Source of the DNA: Flavobacteriales bacterium UBA6693 | Lineage (GTDB): Bacteria > Bacteroidota > Bacteroidia > Flavobacteriales > Weeksellaceae | Assembly (NCBI GenBank): GCA_002454815.1 | Contig: DKJL01000012.1 | Location: forward strand, 1-64,000 | Direction: 5' to 3' | DNA length: 64,000 nt | In this document: positions 31,566 through 40,478 of the stretch, piece after piece | Numbering within the stretch: position 1 is the stretch's first letter | Layout: the number at the start of each line of letters is the position of its first letter | Made by a program: the position numbers and the translations under genes | Notes under the pieces: generated by a model | What the model saw: only the letters and a program-made list of their open reading frames with translations | Told to the model about the DNA's origin: nothing | Database searches by the model: none

Positions 31566-31593
31566 GCAAAAAAAAGCCCACGCAGCGGGCTTT
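31566..31593 (-). terminator. Terminator after phoH
   Basis: On the minus strand AAAGCCC, a seven-base loop and GGGCTTT are followed by more T. It lies 19 bases past the phoH stop codon. Confidence 0.8.
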
Positions 31594-31611
31594 CAGTAAA
31601 ATTGTCGAGTG

Positions 31612-32571
31612 TTATTCCGATCGCTGGCGTTCTTCCTCACGTCCATACGCAGCAATAATTTTCCGTACCACGGGGTGGCGTACCACGTCTTCTTCAGTGA
31701 GATACACAAAATCGATTTCGTCCACGCCATCCAGAATCCGCATCGATTCCTTCAAGCCGGATTTCTGCTTCATCGGCAGATCGACCTGACTGGGGTCGCC
31801 GGTGATGATAAATTTTGCATTCATGCCCATTCTGGTAAGAAACATTTTCATCTGTGCATGCGTGGTATTCTGGGCCTCATCCAGGATTACGAACGCCTCG
31901 TCCAGCGTGCGGCCGCGCATGAAAGCAAGCGGTGCCACCTCAATGACTTTTTTCTCGATGTAACCTTCCAGTTTCTCGTGCGGAATCATATCGCGCAGGG
32001 CATCATATAAAGGTTGCAGGTACGGATCCAGTTTTTCTTTAAGATCACCGGGCAGAAAACCGAGACTTTCCCCCGCCTCCACCGCCGGGCGCGTAAGAAT
32101 AATGCGTTTCACTTCCTTGTCCCTCAGTGCGCGAACGGCAAGTGCAACGCTGGTGTACGTTTTTCCTGTACCTGCGGGACCGATGGCGAAAACCATATCT
32201 TTTGTTTCGGAAGCTTTGGCAAGACGTTTCAGATTCGTGGTCTTTGCTTTGATGATTTTTCCGTTCACGCCCTTGACGATAATATCCTGATCGAAAACAA
32301 GTTGCTTCTCGGCCTCATCTTTAAAATTGAGGATGCTCTCCATGTCTTTCAGCGTCATGGAATTGTGTCGGGAAATAAAATCAACGATATCATTCAGTTT
32401 ACTGCTCAGCACATCGAGCGCCTCCTGATTGCCTCTGGCAAACACAAAATGATCGCGGCCCGTTATTTTTAAAGTAGGAAATTTCGATTTAAGTAAATTA
32501 AAATATTGATTGTTAACGCCGTAAAACAATTTTGGATCGACGTCTGTTATTTCGTAATTAAGTTCAAACAT
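31612..32571 (-). CDS. phoH: PhoH family ATPase
   Basis: A 319-residue protein of the PhoH-like P-loop ATPase family, linked to RNA metabolism (PhoL/YbeZ type). An N-terminal region of about 100 residues precedes the ATPase with Walker A GPAGTGKTYT and Walker B FVILDEAQNTTHAQ; SQVDLP marks a later motif. The family often works with the YbeY RNase, which is not in this window. It is transcribed away from the SAM hydroxide adenosyltransferase gene. Confidence 0.93.
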   Translation of the reverse strand: MFELNYEITDVDPKLFYGVNNQYFNLLKSKFPTLKITGRDHFVFARGNQEALDVLSSKLNDIVDFISRHNSMTLKDMESILNFKDEAEKQLVFDQDIIVKGVNGKIIKAKTTNLKRLAKASETKDMVFAIGPAGTGKTYTSVALAVRALRDKEVKRIILTRPAVEAGESLGFLPGDLKEKLDPYLQPLYDALRDMIPHEKLEGYIEKKVIEVAPLAFMRGRTLDEAFVILDEAQNTTHAQMKMFLTRMGMNAKFIITGDPSQVDLPMKQKSGLKESMRILDGVDEIDFVYLTEEDVVRHPVVRKIIAAYGREEERQRSE

Positions 32572-32701
32572 ACACTGAACGCTTTTTAGTTTTATAATAA
32601 CCTAAAAGTATCAAATTATTTTTAATTATCCTCTTACTTTTCCACAATGCACGGGGAAATATTTTTTTTAAACTAAATTTGTGCTCTTCAAAAAATAAGT
32701 G

Positions 32702-33532
32702 ATGTCGGTTATTACTCTTACTTCGGATTATGGTCTTGTGGACCACCGCGTAGCAGCGGTGAAGGGGAAGATACTGACGTTAAATGAAAACGTGAAAACC
32801 GTGGACGTCACCCACGAGATCCAGGCATACAACCTGTTGCAGACAGCCTATATCGTGCGCAATGCTTATCCTTATTTCCCAAAAGGCAGCGTGCACGTGA
32901 TCTCGGTCGACAGCTTCCACACACCAGACCGGAAGTTTTTGCTTTACAAAGCCGACGGCCATTTTTTCATCGCGGCAGACAACGGTGTATTGAGCCTGAT
33001 TTTCTATGATATAAAGCCGGAAGCGGTTTATGAAATCACCTTCAACAGCAGCTACGAAGACGAACTGCATTTTTCTTCCACGGACATTTTCGCGCCGGTA
33101 GCGGTCCATTTGCAGAAAGGAGGTCTGCCCGAAGTGATCGGCCGCAAGTTCGACAATCCCAAGCAGCTCTCGATGCCGAGATCCGTTTATAATGAAAGTG
33201 AGCAGATTCTGGTGGGTGAAATTATGTACATTGATAATTTCGGAAACGTTGTGTCCAATATCAACCGCAAATTTTTCGAGAAATGCAGTCTTGGTTATGC
33301 GCACTTTTTGGTTAAGTTTCGAAATCTGGCACTTTCGCGCGTGCATGACCGCTACACGGATATCGTCTACGACTGGAGCAAGGAACAGGAATATCATGGG
33401 AAGGCCGCTGCAGTGTTCAATGAGGCGGGCCTGCTGGAGCTTACAATATATAAAGGCAATCGGGACAACGGCGCAAAAACCCTTTTCGGCTTGCAGGTAG
33501 GCGAAAAAATCTACGTGGAGTTTGAAAAATAA
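32702..33532 (+). CDS. SAM hydroxide adenosyltransferase (DUF62 family)
   Basis: Cleaves S-adenosylmethionine with water to adenosine and methionine. The 276 residues open with the family signature ITLTSDYGLVDHRVAAVKG. An N-terminal domain is followed by a C-terminal barrel (from about 170), with GEIMYIDNFGNVVSNI between them. The ATG at 32702 is preferred to the GTG one codon earlier. TAAATTTG at 32674-32681 is a likely -7 box. The physiological role of the family is unclear. Confidence 0.9.
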   Translation: MSVITLTSDYGLVDHRVAAVKGKILTLNENVKTVDVTHEIQAYNLLQTAYIVRNAYPYFPKGSVHVISVDSFHTPDRKFLLYKADGHFFIAADNGVLSLIFYDIKPEAVYEITFNSSYEDELHFSSTDIFAPVAVHLQKGGLPEVIGRKFDNPKQLSMPRSVYNESEQILVGEIMYIDNFGNVVSNINRKFFEKCSLGYAHFLVKFRNLALSRVHDRYTDIVYDWSKEQEYHGKAAAVFNEAGLLELTIYKGNRDNGAKTLFGLQVGEKIYVEFEK

Positions 33533-33697
33533 GTACGGACGAACTGCTGCGTACAATAAGATCAGATAATTATCAGTAAAATTCTCCTGTTTTGCCAAAT
33601 GTTGTTTTTCAAATCCGGTCCATTAAATCTTTAAAGCGGACACTGGCAGAAACCGTTACGCGGATTAATATTATCTTTACCGCTCAATATACGTGCT

Positions 33698-34255
33698 ATG
33701 TTTTATACCATCGTTAAGGCGGTTCACATCATTTTCATGGTCAGCTACTTTGCGGGCATTTTTTATCTTGTGCGGCTATTTGTCTATTATAAGGATACCG
33801 ATACATTTGATGAGAATAAAAAATCCGTATTGCGAGAGCAGTATGTTTTCATGGCGTCAAGACTCTGGTCGATAATTACAGTGCCGGCAGGCCTCATCAT
33901 GCTGCTGGCCGGTACGGTAATGATTTTCCTGAACACGGGATTGCTGAGCACACCATGGTTTCACCTGAAGCTTCTGTTTTTGGTCGGACTTGCTGCGTAC
34001 CACTGGTGGTGTTGGCAAAAAGTACGTGCTCTGCGAAAAATAAACGGTGCCGATCTGGACACAGAAAACCTGAAACTCCGCCAAGCCAACGAAGTGGCTA
34101 CTTTTATACTGTTTTTGGTTGTTTTCACAGTGATCTTAAAAACGGCCGTGATCACTTTTTGGTGGCAGCTTCTGCTCGGTTTCTTCTGTTTGGTTGCGCT
34201 GATTATGCTTACCGTAAAACTGGTTAACAAGAACAAAAAATTAAAGAAAAACTAA
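33698..34255 (+). CDS. hemJ: HemJ-like / CopD family membrane protein
   Basis: Probable protoporphyrinogen IX oxidase of the HemJ type, acting in haem synthesis. The 185 residues have about five membrane helices. Conserved elements are KAVHIIFMVSYFAGIFYLVRLFVYY (with the helix-1 His), HLKLLFLVGLAAYHWW (second His) and RQANEVATFILF. Databases often label it CopD. It precedes gldF by 13 bases, so it could be co-transcribed with the gliding genes, though no functional tie is known. Confidence 0.82.
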   Translation: MFYTIVKAVHIIFMVSYFAGIFYLVRLFVYYKDTDTFDENKKSVLREQYVFMASRLWSIITVPAGLIMLLAGTVMIFLNTGLLSTPWFHLKLLFLVGLAAYHWWCWQKVRALRKINGADLDTENLKLRQANEVATFILFLVVFTVILKTAVITFWWQLLLGFFCLVALIMLTVKLVNKNKKLKKN

Positions 34256-34268
34256 TACAGTTATCGCT

Positions 34269-34997
34269 ATGCGTGCACTATTTTACAAAGAAGTCTGGTC
34301 CTATTTCGGCAGCTGGACGGCCTGGATGATTGCGGCAGCGTTCAGCCTGATCACTGCACTTTTCCTTTTCTTTTTTGATAACGATTTTAATATTTTCGAA
34401 ATCGGTACGGCTTCGCTGCAAAGTTATTTTGTACTCGTGCCCTGGCTCCTGCTTTTTATCGTGCCGGCGCTCACAATGCGGAGCTTCGCGGAAGAACAGC
34501 AGCAAGGCACATTAAGTTGGCTTTTTTCTCAGCCGGTTTCCGTTGGCGAAATTGTTTTGGCCAAATTTTTCGCAGTTCTTTCGATTGGGCTCATTTGTCT
34601 TCTTCCTTCGCTGCTATATTTATTTACCGTTTCAACTTTAAGTTTATCAGACAACCGGTTGGATGGCGGCGCTACATTCGGAAGCTATGTTGGCCTGTTA
34701 CTTTTACTTGTTACTTTTGTTGCCGTCGGAATTTTTGCTTCAGTCGTAGCCAGAAATCAGGTTACCGCTTATCTTTTGGGAGTTTTGATTTCTTTTCTGA
34801 TGTATTTTGGTTTAGAGCAGCTGGCGACTTATCAGTTGTTGGGAGGAGCGGATTATGTATTGTCTAGTCTGGGTTTTTACAAACATTTTCTTGCTTTCAC
34901 TCGTGGATTGATCGATACGCAGGACGTTTTCTATTTTGCAACCGTTACCGTTTTGGCACTTTTCGCAGCAAAAGTAATCACCACAAATAAAAAATAA
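34269..34997 (+). CDS. gldF: Gliding motility ABC transporter permease GldF
   Basis: Membrane permease of the GldA-GldF-GldG transporter associated with flavobacterial gliding. The 242 residues give six membrane helices. SFAEEQQQGTLSWLFSQPVSVGEIVLAKF is the ABC-2 type signature at the centre. Its stop codon lies 18 bases before the preferred gldG start. The ATPase gene gldA is not in the window. Some related species keep gldFG without visible gliding. Confidence 0.9.
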   Translation: MRALFYKEVWSYFGSWTAWMIAAAFSLITALFLFFFDNDFNIFEIGTASLQSYFVLVPWLLLFIVPALTMRSFAEEQQQGTLSWLFSQPVSVGEIVLAKFFAVLSIGLICLLPSLLYLFTVSTLSLSDNRLDGGATFGSYVGLLLLLVTFVAVGIFASVVARNQVTAYLLGVLISFLMYFGLEQLATYQLLGGADYVLSSLGFYKHFLAFTRGLIDTQDVFYFATVTVLALFAAKVITTNKK

Positions 34998-35015
34998 TTG
35001 ACAGTGTTAAAACCG

Positions 35016-36677
35016 ATGAAGAAAACAACAATTATTTATGTTATCACAGCGGCAGTTCTGCTGGCAGGAGCTTTCGGAATTTTTGGTGCCCGCTTCGATT
35101 TGACTGCAGAAAAACGTTATACACTTGCCTCGCCCACAGTGCAGATACTGAAATCGATTGAAAAACCGGTAAAAATCGACGTTTATCTGGAAGGCGACTT
35201 CCCTGCGAGTTTCCGTCAGGTTCAGAACGAAACGAAATTTTTGCTGGAGCAGTTCAGAAAAATAAATCCCAACATCCAATACCGGTTTATCGATCCTATC
35301 GCTACCAAAATGTCGAAAGATACTTTGATGGCAATGGGAATGCAGCCCTCCGTGCTGCCTGATATGAAAGACGGCAAAATCTCGGAAATAATTCTGTTCC
35401 CTTACGCGTCGGTCCGGCATCAAAATCAGGGCACGACGGTTCCTCTAATTGTTTCCCAAACCGGAATCGACGCCGATACACAACTGGCGCGCTCCATTGA
35501 AGCGCTGGAATATAATTTTATTGCCGCGCTGAAAACACTTACCCAGCAACGGAAAAAAAACATTGGTATTTTAATTAATCAGGATGAGCTTCGACCTGAT
35601 GAATTTGCGGGTTTCATGGACATGGCACTCGAAAATTATAACGCCGGGCCGATTATTCCGGAAAATCAAACTGAGCTAACGTACAGCGACATAGCCCGAC
35701 TTTCACAGATGGATGCGCTCGTCATTGCCAAACCCAGAAAAGCTTTTACAGAGAATGAAAAAGTTCTGCTGGATCAATACATTATGAATGGCGGAAAAAC
35801 GATGTGGATGATCGACGCGGTAAACGCAGAGATGGACTCACTTTTCCGAAGTACGAAGATTATGGCCTACCCGATCGATCTTAATCTCACCGACTTTTTT
35901 TTCAATTACGGTTTGCGCCTCAATTCAGGATTGGTAAAGGACGTTAAACGCTCGGCAATGATCAGGTTGGTTTCAGGTGAAGTGGCGGGAAATCCGCAGT
36001 ACAGCAGTTTTATGTGGCCTTATTTTCCTCTGGGAATCGCCGAAAATACCAATACGGTTACCAAAAATATTAATCCGGTTAAATTTGAGTTCCCGACGTC
36101 AATCGACACATTATCGCGCCCCGGCTTGAAAACGCAGGTTTTATTTCAGTCGAGTGAGCAAACTACGGTTAAGCAAGTTCCCAATTATGTGGCGCTTTCC
36201 GAAATTATACAGGCAGATTCTCTCGGCCAATCTGAAAAACCTTCAACTCCGAAAATTTTTGCCGTAAGCGTTGAAGGTAAATTCCGGTCGGCTTATGCGA
36301 CGCGCAGCGAAAGTAAAATTTACCCAAAGTTTAAGGCAGAAAGTCCGGAGAATAAAATGATTGTTATTGCGGACGGCGATATCGCGCGCAACCAAATATA
36401 CAAAGGCAACGCGCTTCCGCTGGGAGAAGATCTGCTGACGAAGCAGACTTACGGCAACGAGCAGTTTTTGCGCAACGCGCTGGACTATCTGCTGGATGAT
36501 GCCAACTTAATGGAACTGCGCAACCGTAACATCACAGCGCGGCTGTTGGACCGTACGCGTATTGACGAGGAAAAAAACTTCTGGCAGTATATCAATTTAC
36601 TGTGTCCGCTGATCTTTTTCACCGGTGCAGGCTTTTTATTTTCAACCTGGCGGCGGCGTCGGTTCGGAAAAAAATAA
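35016..36677 (+). CDS. gldG: Gliding motility ABC transporter component GldG
   Basis: Auxiliary protein of the GldAFG transporter, about 553 residues. An N-terminal membrane helix (TTIIYVITAAVLLAGAFGIFG) leads into a long periplasmic domain of the ABC-type uncharacterised family (DLTAEKRYTLASPTVQILKS...DVYLEGDFPASFR). A C-terminal helix (YINLLCPLIFFTGAGFLF) and basic tail follow. The ATG at 35016 is chosen; an in-frame GTG at 35004 or TTG at 34998 would add a few residues. Confidence 0.9.
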   Translation: MKKTTIIYVITAAVLLAGAFGIFGARFDLTAEKRYTLASPTVQILKSIEKPVKIDVYLEGDFPASFRQVQNETKFLLEQFRKINPNIQYRFIDPIATKMSKDTLMAMGMQPSVLPDMKDGKISEIILFPYASVRHQNQGTTVPLIVSQTGIDADTQLARSIEALEYNFIAALKTLTQQRKKNIGILINQDELRPDEFAGFMDMALENYNAGPIIPENQTELTYSDIARLSQMDALVIAKPRKAFTENEKVLLDQYIMNGGKTMWMIDAVNAEMDSLFRSTKIMAYPIDLNLTDFFFNYGLRLNSGLVKDVKRSAMIRLVSGEVAGNPQYSSFMWPYFPLGIAENTNTVTKNINPVKFEFPTSIDTLSRPGLKTQVLFQSSEQTTVKQVPNYVALSEIIQADSLGQSEKPSTPKIFAVSVEGKFRSAYATRSESKIYPKFKAESPENKMIVIADGDIARNQIYKGNALPLGEDLLTKQTYGNEQFLRNALDYLLDDANLMELRNRNITARLLDRTRIDEEKNFWQYINLLCPLIFFTGAGFLFSTWRRRRFGKK

Positions 36678-36681
36678 AAGA

Positions 36682-37110
36682 TCAGACGTCTTTAACAAAA
36701 TCTTCAAAGTCAAGATATACCTCTTCGAAAGCGGACATTTTTTCAACGAAAAATTGAAAGATGGAGGACCAAGTATTTTTATTTAAAATAGAAACGTCCG
36801 GCAGCGAAACCCAGAAACGTGAGATGATTTTACCGTTCTCCAGCTGGTAATGTTCGTCTTTGTTAATGGTTCCTAACTTTTCTTCCAATACCGCTTCCAG
36901 CGACCACAGTTTTTCGTAGTAGGCGTTGCGGAACAGCTCGTCCTTCATTTCGATGTCGATGGAAACCTCGGCTTTTTTGTTGTCGGCATAAAATTTAAAT
37001 GAAAGATCCTTGATCTGTGTGTCGTATAAAATCCATTTACGCGGAAAACTTTTGCCGAAAGCGATCCAAAATTCCTTTCGCACCTGCTGCGCCTCCTGTT
37101 TACTGAACAT
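36682..37110 (-). CDS. DUF4268 domain protein
   Basis: A 142-residue protein made of one DUF4268 domain (MFSKQEAQQVRKEFWIAFGKSF, then WILYDTQIKDLSFKFYADNK). DUF4268 is often fused to nucleases or found at the end of restriction-type proteins, but stand-alone copies like this one are common in Bacteroidota. No catalytic motif is visible. It converges on gldG with four bases between stop codons. Confidence 0.8.
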   Translation of the reverse strand: MFSKQEAQQVRKEFWIAFGKSFPRKWILYDTQIKDLSFKFYADNKKAEVSIDIEMKDELFRNAYYEKLWSLEAVLEEKLGTINKDEHYQLENGKIISRFWVSLPDVSILNKNTWSSIFQFFVEKMSAFEEVYLDFEDFVKDV

Positions 37111-37150
37111 ATTGATTAAATTTAAAGATAATAAACGTAAAGTTTTAATT

Positions 37151-37177
37151 AAAAAAACCTTCAGTCCTGAAGGTTTT
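37151..37177 (-). terminator. Terminator after kbl
   Basis: On the minus strand AAAACCTTCAG, a two-base loop and CTGAAGGTTTT form an 11-pair stem followed by T residues. It lies 23 bases past the kbl stop codon. Confidence 0.82.
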
Positions 37178-37199
37178 AATGAAAATATTTTGTCGTAAA

Positions 37200-38393
37200 T
37201 TAAATTACTTCCAACTCGCGTCCCACTTTTGCAAAAGCTGCAATGGCTTTATCCAAATGTTCGCGCGTATGTGCTGCAGAAAGCTGCACTCGGATTCGTG
37301 CTTTACCGCGTGGCACAACCGGGAAAAAGAACCCAATTACATAAATGCCTTCTTCCATCAGTTTCTCGGCCATTTTTTGCGCTAGTGGCGCATCATACAG
37401 CATCACCGGCACAATAGCCGCATCGCCATCGGGAATATCAAATCCTTTTGCTTTCATCTCGGTACGGAAATATTCTGCATTTTCCATCACCCGGTCACGA
37501 AGTGTAGTGTCATTACTGATCATATCCAGCACTTTCGTGGCGGCGCCGACAATCCCCGGAGCCAATGAATTGGAGAAAAGATAAGGACGCGACCGCTGAC
37601 GAAGCATGTCGATAATTTCTTTTTTTCCGGAAGTAAAACCACCTAAAGCGCCGCCCAGTGCTTTTCCTAAAGTCGAGGTGATGATGTCCACGCGGCCCAT
37701 AACATCCTGAGCTTCGTGCGTGCCCCGGCCCGTTTTTCCTATAAAACCTGTGGCATGAGAATCGTCGACCATTACCAGGCAGTTGTATTTCTCGGCCAAA
37801 TCGCACAGCCCTTTCAGATCAGCCACGATGCCGTCCATGGAGAAAACTCCGTCTGTAACGATGATTCTGAAACGGTGATTTTTTTCGGAAGCCGCAATTA
37901 GCTGCGCCTCTAAATCCTGCATGTCATTATTCTTGTATCGGTAGCGCGCTGCCTTGCAAAGCCGCACTCCGTCAATAATAGAAGCGTGGTTGAGCTCATC
38001 AGAGATGATGGCATCTTCTTCCGTAAAAAGCGGTTCGAACAAACCGCCGTTCGCGTCGAAACAGGCGGCGTAGAGTATGGTGTCTTCCAAGCCTACAAAT
38101 TCCGAAATCTTCTGCTCCAGTTCCTTATGAATATCCTGGGTACCACAAATAAAACGAACGGAAGAAAGACCGTAACCGCGTTTATCGACCATCTGCTGCG
38201 ATGCTTTCATCACCTCAGCGTTATTGGAAAGGCCAAGGTAGTTGTTAGCGCAAAAATTCAACAGCGTTTTTCCGTTTGCTTCGATTACCGCCGATTGCTG
38301 GGAGGTGATAATACGTTCCGTCTTATAAAGACCGTCATCTTTAATGTCCTGCAGCTGTTGCTGTAGCGTTTCCAGATAGTTTGTGGAGATCAT
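37200..38393 (-). CDS. kbl: Glycine C-acetyltransferase (2-amino-3-ketobutyrate CoA ligase)
   Basis: PLP enzyme of threonine breakdown; it converts 2-amino-3-oxobutanoate and CoA to glycine and acetyl-CoA. The 397 residues match family length. LNFCANNYLGLSN opens the alpha-oxoamine synthase core. DDSHATGF holds the cofactor-binding Asp and His, and STLGKALGGALGG holds the PLP lysine. Threonine dehydrogenase, its usual partner, is not visible here. Confidence 0.94.
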   Translation of the reverse strand: MISTNYLETLQQQLQDIKDDGLYKTERIITSQQSAVIEANGKTLLNFCANNYLGLSNNAEVMKASQQMVDKRGYGLSSVRFICGTQDIHKELEQKISEFVGLEDTILYAACFDANGGLFEPLFTEEDAIISDELNHASIIDGVRLCKAARYRYKNNDMQDLEAQLIAASEKNHRFRIIVTDGVFSMDGIVADLKGLCDLAEKYNCLVMVDDSHATGFIGKTGRGTHEAQDVMGRVDIITSTLGKALGGALGGFTSGKKEIIDMLRQRSRPYLFSNSLAPGIVGAATKVLDMISNDTTLRDRVMENAEYFRTEMKAKGFDIPDGDAAIVPVMLYDAPLAQKMAEKLMEEGIYVIGFFFPVVPRGKARIRVQLSAAHTREHLDKAIAAFAKVGRELEVI

Positions 38394-38475
38394 AATGTAT
38401 TTTTTAATCAGGCTAATTTACGAAAAAAGCGTGTAAGGTTTTTATAGACAGAAGCGCTGCCCGTTTCGATTCATT

Positions 38476-40398
38476 TTATTTTTTAATGAATTTTACATGC
38501 TCACCTGCAATTCTTAAAAGATAAACGCCGGGCGTTAATCGGCTCAATTCAATGGCAACCTGAGGTGAGGCGGTTCCGCTGCCCACTTTTTTGCCATCAA
38601 TGCTGTAAAGTTCATAAGGTTCAGCCTGTCGCAAACCCGAGACAAATAATTGATTTCCTGCCGGATTTGGGTAAACCGATAGCGGTGCCTGTGGAATTTC
38701 GGAAATGTTAAGAATAGAAGGATCTCTTGCTACTGTTGAATTACGCGTAACTATTTGATTTTCATAATTAAACTGAACTGACGCAACTGTAAAAGGTGCC
38801 GAAACTGCAAATTTCTGGTTGTTTGTCGTGTTATCCAGGCGCGCATAGAGAACTTCACCGCCGGTGCCGGTAATTTTTATTGGTAGTGGCATTTCAAAAA
38901 AATTGACCGATGCGTGGCTTTGCGTTTGTGAAACCTCAAAACGCACCATTGCGTCCGCAGTCTGGTTCCACCGTATCGAATAAGTTGGAAAACCCTGTCC
39001 GTAAATCCAGTCGTTAAAAAATTCTGTGAAATCTACGCCCGTACTTTGCAGTAGAGAATTGCGAAGATCCGCTGTGACCGCATAGCCGTACGCGAGGTCA
39101 GGTTCATTTAAATATGACTTTAAGGCGCTATAAAAAACCTCTTCCCCAAGAATCCATTTCATCATCCGTACCACGTAGCCACCTTTGGCATAGGTAAGCC
39201 GCGAATCGAATACCACATTGGTATTGTTTAGATTCGCATCAGAAACGTAGACGCTGCCACCCGCAGAGCTGGTGATAAAATTCATCTGGGACGACAGATA
39301 GTTTTGAAACTGCGCCGCACTCAGCAGAAGTTTTTCGTTCACGAGATGTTCGCCGAAGTTGGCAAAGCCTTCGTTGAGCCAAATGTCATTCCAGGCTCCG
39401 CACGTCACTTTGTCACCGAACCATTGATGCGCCAGCTCATGTGCGATGAGCGTTTTACCAAAACTTCCCATGGACGACATCGTGGCATGCTCCATACCAC
39501 CTCCCCAGCCAAACTGCATGTGTCCATATTTTTCATCGCGGTAAGGATAAAGACCGAATTGTTTTTCAAAGAGTTCCATGGCATCTTTGGTCCACGTAAT
39601 ATTTTCCATAGCACCAGCATTATAAGCCGTGGAGGGATACAGATAGTTGACGAACGGAAAAGGCGGACTGCCCATCGTATCGTTGATCTTCGTATAATTT
39701 GTTATTCCCAACGCAATCAGGTAAGCGGGAATAGGATAAGAAGTGCGCCAGAATGTTCGTTTATAATTTCCGGTTACCGTAGTTTCCGAGATGAGCAACC
39801 CGTTGGAGGCCACGCTGTACTGCAAAGGCGCAGTCACAATAATATCCACCTTCTCAATTTTGTCGTTCATGCTCTGTTTGGTCGGGAACCATTCCTGCGC
39901 GCCGTAAGGTTCGGAAAGTGTATACAGAACCGGTGTTCCCCCCTGCGTGCTCGTGGTGAACGCATCGCCGGCACTGCCTACGGTGGAGGGTACGCCGCGG
40001 TATCTGATGCTGAGGGAGTCGCTAACTCCGGCTATCAATGTTTGTGGCAAATCAATTTTTAATTCTTTTGTCGGCAATTGCTGGAACTGTAACGGCGCAC
40101 CCCGGTACAGAACTTCAGTTACAGTCAACACATTCGATAAATCAAAGTAAATAGAAGAAATATTTTGATTTGGCTTGAAGTAGGAAGTTACCACCCCGCC
40201 TACATGTCTTACAGCAGGATCGAGGTACAGATCCAGTCTCTGATACGTCAGATCATAGTTTAGTGTATTGGGATTGACGTTAAAACTCAGCATCTTCGCG
40301 TAACGCTCGCTTTCTGTTTGCTTGAGGGTACTGTGATCCGCCTGCGCCCAAGCCCGACTCACTAAGAGTGCAAAAAGTAAAAAATAAAATTTGTTCAT
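38476..40398 (-). CDS. Secreted M1 family aminopeptidase with T9SS sorting tail
   Basis: A 640-residue zinc aminopeptidase. A signal peptide (MNKFYFLLFALLVSRAWAQ) is followed by the N-terminal beta domain. The exopeptidase motif GAMEN and the zinc site HELAHQWFGD with a downstream glutamate (LNEGFANF) are intact. The last 80 residues (SVYPNPAGNQLFVSG...GVYLLRI) form a type A sorting domain of the type IX secretion system, so the enzyme should reach the cell surface or medium. It has no visible operon partner. Confidence 0.93.
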   Translation of the reverse strand: MNKFYFLLFALLVSRAWAQADHSTLKQTESERYAKMLSFNVNPNTLNYDLTYQRLDLYLDPAVRHVGGVVTSYFKPNQNISSIYFDLSNVLTVTEVLYRGAPLQFQQLPTKELKIDLPQTLIAGVSDSLSIRYRGVPSTVGSAGDAFTTSTQGGTPVLYTLSEPYGAQEWFPTKQSMNDKIEKVDIIVTAPLQYSVASNGLLISETTVTGNYKRTFWRTSYPIPAYLIALGITNYTKINDTMGSPPFPFVNYLYPSTAYNAGAMENITWTKDAMELFEKQFGLYPYRDEKYGHMQFGWGGGMEHATMSSMGSFGKTLIAHELAHQWFGDKVTCGAWNDIWLNEGFANFGEHLVNEKLLLSAAQFQNYLSSQMNFITSSAGGSVYVSDANLNNTNVVFDSRLTYAKGGYVVRMMKWILGEEVFYSALKSYLNEPDLAYGYAVTADLRNSLLQSTGVDFTEFFNDWIYGQGFPTYSIRWNQTADAMVRFEVSQTQSHASVNFFEMPLPIKITGTGGEVLYARLDNTTNNQKFAVSAPFTVASVQFNYENQIVTRNSTVARDPSILNISEIPQAPLSVYPNPAGNQLFVSGLRQAEPYELYSIDGKKVGSGTASPQVAIELSRLTPGVYLLRIAGEHVKFIKK

Positions 40399-40422
40399 GG
40401 CTTTTGTTTTATGATTAAAGAT

Positions 40423-40453
40423 AAAAAAAACCTTGCAATGAAAACTGCAAGGT
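40423..40453 (-). terminator. Terminator after dacB
   Basis: On the minus strand ACCTTGCA, a loop and TGCAAGGT are followed by a run of eight T. It lies 25 bases past the dacB stop. Confidence 0.8.
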
Positions 40454-40478
40454 CATATAAATATTTGTACGTAAAACT